Shown: positions 42,652 to 50,535 of the stretch, piece after piece
Layout: every line of letters starts with the position of its first letter
Numbering within the stretch: the stretch's first letter is position 1
Notes under the pieces: model-generated
Seen by the model: the letters and a program-made list of their open reading frames with translations, nothing else
What the model was told of the DNA's origin: nothing
Databases searched by the model: none
Assembly: GCF_900290285.1 (NCBI RefSeq)
Contig: NZ_LT985754.1
Span: forward strand, 717,364 to 781,363
Origin: Candidatus Centipeda massiliensis
GTDB taxonomy: Bacteria > Bacillota > Negativicutes > Selenomonadales > Selenomonadaceae
Length of the DNA: 64,000 nucleotides
Direction of reading: 5' to 3'
Program-made: the position numbers and the translations under genes

Positions 42652-43394
42652 TGGACTTTCTCTACGTCGATAAAGAGCGCGCGGATTCGTTCATATCACA
42701 GATACGAAATGGAACGCTCAGAAGTGTGACGAAAACGAAAGGTGTTTCTGAGGCAACGTCCTATGATGCGCGTGCCGGTGCACCGGGATTTTTTGGAGGC
42801 ACATATCGGCATGAACAGAAGGATCATGAAAACGCATCAGAGCAATACGATCCATATCATGCGCAGCTGCTTGATTTGCTGCATGACCTTAATATCCATG
42901 AAGCAGAGCAAATTTCGTCAGATCGCACGGGTCAACTGATATTGCTCAAAGCACCTCTGTCCATCCGAGATACAGCCACCATGCGAGCACTTTTAGGCGT
43001 TGCTGTTAAACATAAAAAACTGACGCCCGTTTCAAGCGATGGAGAGGCGTCTGATTTGTTTGATATGGTGAATGATATTCTCCTACAAATGCCGGACTCA
43101 ATCTCCGTCTCAGTTCATTTCCGCGGTACAGTAATCACGGGAACATTGAAGGAGTCCGGACTGACGATCCGACAGGATGACCTCATGCGCACATACGGCG
43201 TGCATCTTCCGGGAGAGTGGTATATTCTGGGGGTCATAGATGCAGTTTGTCCGCAGAATGATTCGGCGCAAGAGGTAAATTCCATTGAAGACGCAATGGA
43301 TCTTTGCTCATCTCTGACGAGCAGCTTGTTTCATTCATCTGTTTACAAAATAATTCCTGTCCTTATATTCAGACCAGTGAGCCTTTCAACGTAA
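42600..43394 (+). CDS. DUF6414-like protein
   Basis: The 264-residue soluble protein opens with VVDFLYVDKERADSFISQIRNGT (key residues F-L-Y-V-D and S-x-I-S-Q), which resembles the start of DUF6414 proteins, a family without known function. The middle has a Gly-rich patch (GAPGFFGGTYRHEQ) and a two-lobed alpha/beta region with repeated short strands. The GTG at 42600 has GAGGAGG 7 bp upstream. Lower GC than the flanks and isolation between two terminators mark it as an accessory cassette with the small upstream ORF. The family name is from memory of its N-terminal motif and should be treated as tentative. Confidence 0.6.
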   Translation: MGEKDEAQSPVSETQTVVDFLYVDKERADSFISQIRNGTLRSVTKTKGVSEATSYDARAGAPGFFGGTYRHEQKDHENASEQYDPYHAQLLDLLHDLNIHEAEQISSDRTGQLILLKAPLSIRDTATMRALLGVAVKHKKLTPVSSDGEASDLFDMVNDILLQMPDSISVSVHFRGTVITGTLKESGLTIRQDDLMRTYGVHLPGEWYILGVIDAVCPQNDSAQEVNSIEDAMDLCSSLTSSLFHSSVYKIIPVLIFRPVSLST

Positions 43395-43420
43395 AAGTTG
43401 GCGTGTTATCGCCAACGAAA

Positions 43421-43457
43421 AATGCGGTACGAAGCTGTTTTGACTTCGTACCGCATT
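43421..43457. terminator. bidirectional terminator with GCGGTACGAAG stem
   Basis: A perfect 14-bp stem AATGCGGTACGAAG/CTTCGTACCGCATT is flanked by A and T runs, between the DUF6414-like gene and the convergent MFS gene. A second hairpin GTTGGCG/CGCCAAC lies just upstream at 43397-43416. Confidence 0.85.
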
Positions 43458-43458
43458 T

Positions 43459-44649
43459 TCACGTTTCTGCATCTCTTTGTATATATCTCCACCACACGAA
43501 CAGCGCGAGCACGAGCAGGAGACTGCCCACCGTGGGGAAGAGGTAGTGCATGCCGAGATAGGTCGCGACGATGCCGCCGAGCAGCGGACCTGTGAACCCA
43601 CCGACCTGCTGTGCAGCGAAGAGCATGCCGAACACGCTGCCCTTGAGCTGTGCGGGTGTGTGCTGTGCAATCACCGCGTTGAGTGACGGCTGTATTCCGG
43701 CGAGAAACAACCCGGCTCCGAACTGCATTGCGGCAAACGGCAAAAGTGTATCGGGGATGCCCTGCAGTATGAGCATGATGCCGGCAAGCGACATCGTAAG
43801 GCACATCGAACGGAAGTAGCCGCGCCGCGCTCCGAAGATGCCCCAGACGGGGGCTGCCATCGCACCTGCGATCCCGCCGAGGGAGAACACAATCCCGGCG
43901 ATCAGCACGATGTTCTCCAGATCGCCCGCGAGATATCTGATGTAGGTCGTGAGGACAGGCATCAGAACGAACGTTACCATCTGTGCGAGCGTGCTCACAA
44001 TCATCATCGTCCGCAGGATGGGGATGTTCCAGAGATGCCACGGAGACTTTTCCTCCGCCGTGAGCGGTGCAGCATCCTTCGGCATCGGTGGCTCCTTGAT
44101 GACGAAGGTGAACGCGAGGAAATTGATGAAGAGTGCCAGTCCCCCGATGTAGAAGCTCGCGCGCATCCCGAACGCCTCTGCGAGCACACCGCCGAGCAGA
44201 GGACCGATGACCCCGCCCGCCGTCAGCGTGCCCTGCAGTATGCCAAGGGAGAAGCCAAGCCGCTCCTGCGGCGCATAGAGTGTCATGATCGCGAGATCCA
44301 TCGGCCAGAGCCCCGCTGCAAATCCCTGAAAGACGCGGACGAGGACAAGCTGCTCGGGCGAGGTCACAATGCCGCCAAGCAGGTAACTGATCGCGATGAG
44401 GAGGCTCGCACGCATCGCCATGAGCCTTTTCCCCCGGCGATCCGCCATGCGACCCCAGATCGGCGCCATCACCGCCGAGACGAGGAACGTCACGGAGAAT
44501 GTGAGACCCGCCCAGAGGTTGACCGAGGCATCGTCCACGCCAAGCTCATGCGTCAGATACATCGGCAGGAACGGAATAATCATCGTATAGCTCGCCGACA
44601 TAAAGAGTACATTGCACGTCAGCAGCGCGAGTATCACTTTCCAATTCAT
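43459..44649 (-). CDS. MFS multidrug/sugar-efflux transporter
   Basis: The 396-residue inner-membrane protein has twelve predicted helices in two bundles and the major facilitator motif A loop APIWGRMADRRGKRLM (about 62-77), with a weaker copy in the second half. It resembles DHA1-type drug exporters. The substrate is unknown. The ATG at 44649 has AAAGGGGG upstream. It is a single-gene unit divergent from the exonuclease gene. Confidence 0.8.
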   Translation of the reverse strand: MNWKVILALLTCNVLFMSASYTMIIPFLPMYLTHELGVDDASVNLWAGLTFSVTFLVSAVMAPIWGRMADRRGKRLMAMRASLLIAISYLLGGIVTSPEQLVLVRVFQGFAAGLWPMDLAIMTLYAPQERLGFSLGILQGTLTAGGVIGPLLGGVLAEAFGMRASFYIGGLALFINFLAFTFVIKEPPMPKDAAPLTAEEKSPWHLWNIPILRTMMIVSTLAQMVTFVLMPVLTTYIRYLAGDLENIVLIAGIVFSLGGIAGAMAAPVWGIFGARRGYFRSMCLTMSLAGIMLILQGIPDTLLPFAAMQFGAGLFLAGIQPSLNAVIAQHTPAQLKGSVFGMLFAAQQVGGFTGPLLGGIVATYLGMHYLFPTVGSLLLVLALFVWWRYIQRDAET

Positions 44650-44731
44650 CCGCAGCCCCCCTTTTTCCCATATATCTGTATTCTACCACGTTTTTCAGAA
44701 AAAAATAGGGGTGGGACAAAATACCTAGACG

Positions 44732-44760
44732 TTGATTTTCTGAAAACTTTATGCTATGAT
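44732..44760 (+). promoter_or_regulatory. promoter of the exonuclease gene leader
   Basis: TTGATT (44732-44737) and TATGAT (44755-44760) with a 17-bp spacer. The expected start near 44767 gives a leader of about 115 nt that contains an intrinsic terminator. Confidence 0.65.
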
Positions 44761-44831
44761 GATACAAACACGAAACACTTCACGTTGACAATGCGTGCCT
44801 GTTTGGCAGCGTCATAAAACACCGCAACACC

Positions 44832-44864
44832 CTCTGCCGTGCGTCATTTGCGGCAGAGTTTTTT
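44832..44864 (+). terminator. intrinsic terminator inside the exonuclease leader
   Basis: CTCTGCCG/CGGCAGAG stem with an 11-nt loop followed by TTTTTT. It ends 6 bp before the AAGGA ribosome-binding site of the exonuclease. It could be an attenuator or the end of a roughly 100-nt small RNA starting near 44767. Confidence 0.7.
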
Positions 44865-44881
44865 GAAAGTAAGGATTGCCC

Positions 44882-45541
44882 ATGAAACACATTGTCGTAG
44901 ACCTTGAGATGAACCCTGTCGCGAAGGAGTACAGGGATATCCGCAGAAAGCTCAACGGAGAGATCATCGAGATCGGCGCGGTTCGATTGAATGAACTCTT
45001 TGAACAGGAGGACGAGTTCCAGTGCTACGTCTGCCCCGAGTACGGGATGGTGAAGAAGCACATCACCGAGCTGACGGGCATCACGCAGGAAAAAGTTGCG
45101 GGACGCCCCGCATTTTCTGAGAGCTTTCAATCGTTTGTCGCTTGGATTGGCGAGGCGGAGACGAAGATCTACTCGTGGAGCATGTCGGACATCAAGCAGC
45201 TGCGCAAGGAGTGCCGTCTGAAACTCCCGACGTTCGACGTGGGCTGGCTCGATGCGCGTTGGGTCGATCTGCAGCAGGCGTTTGATGATCGCCTGGGGCT
45301 GCACAACAGCCTCGCACTGAAGCATGCACTTGGCGCGATGGGGCGCAGCTTCGAGGGCAGTCAGCACTCCGCGCTCGCCGATGCACGCAACACGAGCGCC
45401 GTCCTCGCACTCATGCAGGACGATGCGCGCTTCCGTGAGACCATGCGCCCCGTGCTTGAGATCTTAGAACCCAGTGAAGGTCTCTCCGACTCCATCGGCG
45501 AGCTCTTTCCCGATCTGGAAAAACTGAAGAATAAGCTGTAG
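44882..45541 (+). CDS. DEDDh 3'-5' exonuclease (KapD-like)
   Basis: The 219-residue protein has an RNase T/DnaQ-type exonuclease domain: VVDLEMNP (D7, E9), the EIIEIGAVRL strand, SMSDIKQLRKEC with the third Asp and HSALADARNTSAVLALM with the final His and Asp. It resembles KapD and other inhibitor-of-sporulation-pathway-type exonucleases. The substrate (RNA or single-stranded DNA) is unknown. The ATG at 44882 has AAGGA 6 bp upstream and lies behind a leader terminator. Confidence 0.8.
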   Translation: MKHIVVDLEMNPVAKEYRDIRRKLNGEIIEIGAVRLNELFEQEDEFQCYVCPEYGMVKKHITELTGITQEKVAGRPAFSESFQSFVAWIGEAETKIYSWSMSDIKQLRKECRLKLPTFDVGWLDARWVDLQQAFDDRLGLHNSLALKHALGAMGRSFEGSQHSALADARNTSAVLALMQDDARFRETMRPVLEILEPSEGLSDSIGELFPDLEKLKNKL

Positions 45542-45590
45542 GAATGAATTGCCGTACGCGAGAGCGGGCGGCTTTTTGCTTGGTCACAAC

Positions 45591-45612
45591 AAAAAACCGC
45601 CCGTATGGGCGG
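45591..45612 (-). terminator. terminator of tmRNA
   Basis: On the minus strand a CCGCCC/GGGCGG stem is followed by TTTTTT just after the tmRNA 3' end. A weaker plus-strand hairpin with TTTTT at about 45551-45576 may end the exonuclease transcript. Confidence 0.8.
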
Positions 45613-45627
45613 CTCAACAAGTCAAAT

Positions 45628-45978
45628 TGGTGGAGATGAGGAGAATCGAACTCCTGTCCGAAGATAATACTACATGGATTTCTCCGAGCGCAGTCTGTGC
45701 TTTGATTTAGGTGCAGCACCGCCCGCAGACAAGCTGTCCTGTACCGATCACGATGAGGTTCCCATGAGAGTTATCGTGCGGTGGCTCTCAGGTATCCCGC
45801 GTTTGACCCCTTACTCCATCCGTGCGGGAGGCAGACGGAAAGGGGCTGGCTTAAGCCGCCAGAGCGTAGTCTTCGTTTGCTTTTATGTTTAATAAAAGTT
45901 TCACCTTACTAACGGGGTGATGACCCCCCGGCTCGCTGTCCACATACTACCCATCCCCGTCGAGACCATTACATCCCC
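45628..45978 (-). ncRNA. ssrA: transfer-messenger RNA
   Basis: This 351-nt tmRNA rescues stalled ribosomes and tags nascent chains for proteolysis. The 5' GGGGATG pairs with the 3' CATCTCC before an encoded ACCA, forming the alanine-accepting stem. The T-arm GGACAGGAGTTCGATTCTCC is clear. The tag reading frame (45851-45880) encodes ANEDYALAA and then TAA, ending in the usual LAA degron. The gene is divergent from lpxC and has its own strong promoter. Confidence 0.95.
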
Positions 45979-46006
45979 GATAATGGAAGCATTGGCGCTT
46001 GTCTAT

Positions 46007-46035
46007 ATCATAGCAGAAGGCAGGAGGCTTGTCAA
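46007..46035 (-). promoter_or_regulatory. promoter of tmRNA
   Basis: On the minus strand TTGACA (46030-46035) and TATGAT (46007-46012) with a 17-bp spacer, about 28 bp before the tmRNA 5' end. Confidence 0.8.
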
Positions 46036-46048
46036 ATCGTGTTTTTTC

Positions 46049-46077
46049 TTGCAACTTCTAAAAAAATTTAGTATCAT
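46049..46077 (+). promoter_or_regulatory. promoter of the lpxC-fabZ unit
   Basis: TTGCAA (46049-46054) and TATCAT (46072-46077) with a 17-bp spacer, 38 bp upstream of the lpxC start. Confidence 0.7.
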
Positions 46078-46115
46078 GAGTACGAACAATGGTGAGTGTC
46101 CGAGGAGGATAACGC

Positions 46116-46961
46116 TTGCAAAGAGAGAGAACACTGGCATCGCGTGTGGTCTACGATGGCATCGGGCTGCACTCTGGGAAGCCGGTACATATAGAAATTG
46201 CCCCGGCTCCGCCGAGGACGGGAATACAGTTCGCACGGATCGACCTGCCCGAGGCGCTGCCGGTTGCCGCGACGGCGGAAAACGTGACGGCGACGCTTCG
46301 CGCGACGACGATTGCCGCGGGGACGTTGAAATTTTTTACGATTGAGCATCTGATGAGTGCCCTTCACGTCAGCGGTGTGGATAACTGTCTTGTTCTGCTC
46401 AACGCGGAGGAGCCGCCCGTGGTGGACGGCAGTGCGCGCACGTTCTTCCGTCTGATTGCAGAGGCGGGGACGGTGGAGCAGGATGCGGAACGCCGTGTGA
46501 CGGTGATTGACCGCGTCTATCGTGTGGACGATGGCAGTCACTTCGTCATGGCGGTGCCATACGATGGGCTGCGAGTCTCGTTCACGTCGTTGAACGAGCA
46601 CCCGCTGATCGGCGTGCAGTACTATGACATCGAGGTTACGCCCGAATCGTATGGCAAAGAGATTGCGCCCGCACGAACGATTGCCTACGAGAAGGAGGTC
46701 GCGGCACTGCAGGCGAACGGGCTCGGTCTTGGCGGCTCGCTCGAAACGGTGATTGTCTACAACGACGAGGGATGGATGAATCCGCTCAACTTCCCAAATG
46801 AACTCGTGCGGCACAAGATCCTCGATGTACTCGGGGATATCCGTCTCGCGGGGGTTATTCGCGGTCATATCATCGCAGTTGCGTCGGGGCACGCGCTCAA
46901 CACGGCACTGGCGAAGCAGATTGCAGAGGAGAGGAAACAGCATGACTTTGGACATCAATGA
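46116..46961 (+). CDS. lpxC: UDP-3-O-acyl-N-acetylglucosamine deacetylase
   Basis: This zinc amidase (281 aa) catalyses the committed step of lipid A synthesis. The metal ligands are in TIEHLMSAL (E77/H78) and HKILDVLGDI (H233, D237). The catalytic His is in ASGHALNTAL (H261). The TTG start at 46116 has GAGGAGG at 46102-46108. It is the first gene of the lipid A locus and overlaps fabZ by 20 bp. lpxD, often found beside it in relatives, is missing here. Confidence 0.95.
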   Translation: MQRERTLASRVVYDGIGLHSGKPVHIEIAPAPPRTGIQFARIDLPEALPVAATAENVTATLRATTIAAGTLKFFTIEHLMSALHVSGVDNCLVLLNAEEPPVVDGSARTFFRLIAEAGTVEQDAERRVTVIDRVYRVDDGSHFVMAVPYDGLRVSFTSLNEHPLIGVQYYDIEVTPESYGKEIAPARTIAYEKEVAALQANGLGLGGSLETVIVYNDEGWMNPLNFPNELVRHKILDVLGDIRLAGVIRGHIIAVASGHALNTALAKQIAEERKQHDFGHQ

Positions 46962-47382
46962 GATTCAGCAGATTCTGCCGCATCGCCCGCCGATGCTGCT
47001 CGTGGATCGGATTACGGAACTTGTGCCGTTCAAATCGGCGACGGGTGTCAAGTGCGTGACGATGAATGAGCCGTTCTTTCTTGGGCACTTCCCGGGACAT
47101 CCGATCATGCCCGGCGTCCTCCTCCTTGAGGGGATGGCGCAGGTGGGCGGCGTGACGATGCTCTATCCGGAGGAACATCGCGGCAAGATCGCGCTCTTCG
47201 GCGGGATGGAGAATGTGAAATTCAAGCGCCCTGTTGTCCCTGGTGATGTCGTTGTGACGAAGGCGGAGCTCGTGCGCGTGCGCGGTGTCTTCGGCGTGCT
47301 CCATGCGGATGCGTATGTCGAGGGCGAACTCGTCGCCTCGGCGGATTTCAAATTTGCACTGAAAAATGGGGATGAACTCTGA
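46942..47382 (+). CDS. fabZ: 3-hydroxyacyl-ACP dehydratase
   Basis: The 146-residue hotdog-fold dehydratase of fatty-acid elongation competes with LpxA/LpxD for hydroxyacyl-ACP, hence its usual place with lipid A genes. Catalytic His49 and Glu63 are in FLGHFPGHPIMPGVLLLEGM. The ATG at 46942 lies within the end of lpxC. A 198-bp gap separates it from lpxA. Confidence 0.95.
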   Translation: MTLDINEIQQILPHRPPMLLVDRITELVPFKSATGVKCVTMNEPFFLGHFPGHPIMPGVLLLEGMAQVGGVTMLYPEEHRGKIALFGGMENVKFKRPVVPGDVVVTKAELVRVRGVFGVLHADAYVEGELVASADFKFALKNGDEL

Positions 47383-47580
47383 CAATAGAGTGATAAATAC
47401 AAGAAAACCGGACATAATCCACGAATAAGAAGAACTGTTTGGTGATAACGGCTGATCTTTCGATGTGAAAGATGCGCTGTTCTGCCAGATCATATAGTAG
47501 GGAGCGCTGTATCAGTGCTGCCCTATCACGTGGAATGTGTCTGCCCCGCTTTTTGCTTGGGGCTGAAGGAGTTGAAATAG
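47383..47580. other. 198-bp gap between fabZ and lpxA
   Basis: No gene on either strand. It contains a CCCCGC/GCTTGGGGC hairpin near 47549-47570, just before lpxA, and a short TATCAGTGCT match to the MITE end that may be chance. Confidence 0.4.
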
Positions 47581-48393
47581 ATGACAGGCAGCAGCAAGGT
47601 ACTTGCCTACATCCACGAAACGGCGGTGATTGCCCCGACGGCGCGCATCGCAAAGGGCGTGGAGATCGGGCCATACGCGGTCATCTCGGATCATGTCCAA
47701 ATCGGCGAGGGAACGAAGATCGGCCCACACGTCGTCATCAAGGAATGGACGCAGATCGGCCGCGACTGCAATATCTTCCAAGGCGCGTCGATTGGTGAGG
47801 TGCCGCAGGATCTGAAGTTCAAGGGCGAAAAGAGCTATACGTTCATCGGCGACCGCACGACGATCCGCGAGTGTGCAACGGTACACCGTGCGACGGGCGA
47901 GGGCGAGGAGACACGTATCGGCGACGACTGTCTGCTGATGGCGTATACACACATCGCGCACAACTGCGTACTCGGCAACCGCATTATCATGAGCAACGCG
48001 GCGATGCTTGCGGGGCACGCGATTGTCGAGGACGGTGTCGTGATCGGCGGCATGGCAGGTGTGCACCAGTTTGTAAAGATTGGGCGCAACGCGATGATCG
48101 GCGGCACGTCGAAGCTCGTGCAGGATGTTGTGCCGTTCACAATGGTGGATGGGCACCCCGCGCGCGCCGTGGGGCTCAACAGCGTCGGCATTTCGCGTGC
48201 GGGCATTCCGATTGCCGTGCGCCGCCGCATCAAACAGGCATATAAGATTCTCTATCGTTCGGGGCTGAACCTCACGCAGGCGATTGCCGTGATTGAGCAG
48301 GAGGTGGACTCCTGCGAAGAGATCGATCATCTCCTGCGCTTCCTCCGCAATGCGGAGCGTGGGATCTGCCGCGAACGTCATGAGGATGAGTGA
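47581..48393 (+). CDS. lpxA: UDP-N-acetylglucosamine acyltransferase
   Basis: This 270-residue left-handed beta-helix enzyme performs the first acylation of UDP-GlcNAc. Hexapeptide repeats run through about residues 10-190 (for example IAPTARIAKGVEIGPYAVIS). The catalytic His is in MAYTHIAHNC, and GMAGVHQFVKIG is typical of LpxA. A helical C-terminal domain of about 75 residues follows. GGAG is present upstream of the ATG. Confidence 0.95.
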   Translation: MTGSSKVLAYIHETAVIAPTARIAKGVEIGPYAVISDHVQIGEGTKIGPHVVIKEWTQIGRDCNIFQGASIGEVPQDLKFKGEKSYTFIGDRTTIRECATVHRATGEGEETRIGDDCLLMAYTHIAHNCVLGNRIIMSNAAMLAGHAIVEDGVVIGGMAGVHQFVKIGRNAMIGGTSKLVQDVVPFTMVDGHPARAVGLNSVGISRAGIPIAVRRRIKQAYKILYRSGLNLTQAIAVIEQEVDSCEEIDHLLRFLRNAERGICRERHEDE

Positions 48394-48401
48394 GGGATAC
48401 T

Positions 48402-49205
48402 ATGGAAAAATTGGGGCTGCTTGCAGGTGTCGGACATCTGCCCGCCGCGTGTGCGCGTGCGGCGCGTGCGCAGGGCTTTGAGGTACACGCAATCGCACTT
48501 CTGCCGGAATGTGATCCGGATCTGAAGGAGGCGGCGTCGGTCTATCGTGAGATCAGCATCGGTTCGATTGCCTCCATTCTGGCGTATTTGCAGCAGGAGG
48601 GCATTACGAAGGTCACGATGATCGGCAAGGTGACGAAGGAGCTGCTCTTTACGGGGAAAATCCAGCCCGACGAGATGCTGCGCGGGCTGCTCATGCAGCT
48701 GCCGAATCAGAACGACGATACGATCATGATGATGTTCGTCGGCGCACTGATGAAGGTGGGCGTGACGCCGCTCGACCAGACGGTGCTCATCAAGCCGCTG
48801 ATGCCGGCGGCGGGTGTACTGACGAGTCGTCAGCCGACCGAGGCGGAGCGTGCGGATATGGAGTATGGGCTCCAGATGGCGCGTGAGATTGGTCGGCTCG
48901 ATGTCGGTCAGACCGCCGTCGTGAAGAACCGTGCGGTGATGGCGCTTGAGGCGATTGAGGGGACGGACGCGTGCATCCGGCGCGGCGGTCAGCTCGCGGG
49001 CGGCGGCGCGGTTGTCGCAAAGGCGGCGAAGCCGCAGCAGGACAGCCGCTTCGATGTGCCAGCGGTGGGACTTGATACGATCGAGTCACTCGTCGCGGCA
49101 AAAGCATCGGCACTTGTCATTGAGGCGGAGAGAACCCTTTTCATCGACAAGGAGCGTGCGATTGCGCTCGCCGAGGCGAACGGCATTACGATTGCTGCGA
49201 TGTAA
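48402..49205 (+). CDS. lpxI: UDP-2,3-diacylglucosamine diphosphatase, LpxI type
   Basis: The 267-residue protein is the LpxI (DUF1009) form of the diphosphatase that makes lipid X, used instead of LpxH in many non-enteric bacteria. It has LGLLAGVGHLPAACARAA (N-terminal domain) and the C-terminal catalytic domain with EGTDACIRRGGQLAGGGAVV and the KAAKPQQDSRFDVPAVG loop. ATG 48402 has GAGGGA upstream; a GTG at 48390 is in frame but lacks a site. Confidence 0.92.
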   Translation: MEKLGLLAGVGHLPAACARAARAQGFEVHAIALLPECDPDLKEAASVYREISIGSIASILAYLQQEGITKVTMIGKVTKELLFTGKIQPDEMLRGLLMQLPNQNDDTIMMMFVGALMKVGVTPLDQTVLIKPLMPAAGVLTSRQPTEAERADMEYGLQMAREIGRLDVGQTAVVKNRAVMALEAIEGTDACIRRGGQLAGGGAVVAKAAKPQQDSRFDVPAVGLDTIESLVAAKASALVIEAERTLFIDKERAIALAEANGITIAAM

Positions 49206-49215
49206 GAGATTTTGG

Positions 49216-49268
49216 GGCGCCCCTTCCACCGCTTCGCGGTCCCCCTCCCCCGTTTCGACGGGGGAGGC
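49216..49268 (-). repeat. palindromic intergenic repeat, copy D (inverted)
   Basis: GGCGCCCCTTCCACCGC, TTCGCGG and CCCCGTTTCGACGGGG form the inverse of the unit at 9092. It lies between lpxI and lpxB and is the only one of the four copies in this orientation. Confidence 0.85.
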
Positions 49269-49379
49269 TTTGGAGCAATGGCATTTTAGGTGCGTAGTGC
49301 CGATGGGGGACTTCTAACGAATACCGGCTGCATTCGTAGTATGCTCGTTATTTGTCATGTTTGAGGAGGTCTTGCCTTT

Positions 49380-50513
49380 TTGAAAATTATGCTTTCGGCG
49401 GGGGAGACCTCGGGTGATCTCCACGGGGCCGCACTCGCACGTGAACTGTGTGCACTGGATCCATCTGTTTCCCTCATTGGTTTTGGCGGGGCTGAGATGG
49501 CAGCGGCGGGGGTCGTCCTGCGCCAGAATTACATAGATTACAATGTTATGGGGATCTCTGCGGTGCTGTTCAATTTGCGCCGTATCTTTGCTCTCCTCGA
49601 TGACCTTACGCGGCTCATGGAGGAGGAGCGCCCGGATGTGCTCGTCATCATCGACTATCCGGACTTTAATTGGCGGCTCGCGGCGCGGGCGAAAGAGCGG
49701 GGGATCCCCGTTTTTTCTTATATTCCCCCCTCTGCGTGGGCGTGGCGCAAGGGACGTGCAAAGTCCTGCGCCGCGCTTGCAGATGAGATCGTTGCGATTT
49801 TCCCGCATGAGCTGCCGCCCTACGAGGCGGCGGGCGCGAACATCTCCTTTGTCGGCAACCCGCTCATTGACACGGTGCACGCGGAGATGAGCGCGGAGGA
49901 GGCGCGCAGCCACTTTGGCATCGGCACGGATGATGTGCCGATCCTTCTCATGCCGGGCAGCCGACGCGAGGAGATCGAGCGGCTGCTCCCGCCCATGCTC
50001 GGAGCAGCGGAGATCCTCGCGGCACAAGACGCTGCGCGGCGCTTCTTCCTGCCCGTGGCGGGCGGTGTGGATGCCGCGCAGATTGAGAAACACCTTGCTG
50101 CCTCCTCCGTCACGGTCACGCTCACCCATGACGCACGCTACGCCCTTATGGGCGCTGCGCGGGCGGCGATTGCAGCGTCGGGGACGGTCATCATGGAGGC
50201 AGCGATTATGGGGCTGCCCGCCGTCGTTCTCTACCGTATGTCTGCGCTTTCCTATTTGATCGGACGCCTGCTCGTCGACGTGCCGCGCTTTTCCCTGCCG
50301 AACATTCTGCTCGGGGAGACATTCGAGACGGAGCTGCTGCAGGATGCGGTGCAGCCTGCGCGGATCGCGGAGGCGATGGAGCGGATCATCGTGGACGGTG
50401 CAGATCGCGCATACGTGACGGATTGCCTTGCGCGAGCCGTCGCCAAACTCGGCGCGCCCCATGCTGCGCGCCGCGTGGCGGAGAAGATTCTTGCGCTCGC
50501 AAGGCGCACATAA
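49380..50513 (+). CDS. lpxB: lipid-A-disaccharide synthase
   Basis: This GT19 glycosyltransferase (377 aa) joins UDP-diacylglucosamine and lipid X to the tetraacyl disaccharide 1-phosphate. It has MLSAGETSGDLHGAALA at the start, IDYPDFNWRLA, YIPPSAWAWRKGR, SFVGNPLID, LLMPGSRREEIERLLP and ASGTVIMEAAIMGLPAVV. The TTG at 49380 has GAGGAGG 10 bp upstream; ATG 49389 is the alternative. Confidence 0.92.
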   Translation: MKIMLSAGETSGDLHGAALARELCALDPSVSLIGFGGAEMAAAGVVLRQNYIDYNVMGISAVLFNLRRIFALLDDLTRLMEEERPDVLVIIDYPDFNWRLAARAKERGIPVFSYIPPSAWAWRKGRAKSCAALADEIVAIFPHELPPYEAAGANISFVGNPLIDTVHAEMSAEEARSHFGIGTDDVPILLMPGSRREEIERLLPPMLGAAEILAAQDAARRFFLPVAGGVDAAQIEKHLAASSVTVTLTHDARYALMGAARAAIAASGTVIMEAAIMGLPAVVLYRMSALSYLIGRLLVDVPRFSLPNILLGETFETELLQDAVQPARIAEAMERIIVDGADRAYVTDCLARAVAKLGAPHAARRVAEKILALARRT

Positions 50514-50535
50514 TACATTTCCCGCTAGGAGAACT

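Noticed and set aside
44785-44818. Second promoter (TTGACA at 44785) in the exonuclease leader
   Set aside because: No acceptable -10 hexamer at 15-19 bp.
47510-47530. TATCAGTGCT as another MITE end
   Set aside because: Only about 10 bp match and the rest of the inverted repeat is absent; probably chance.
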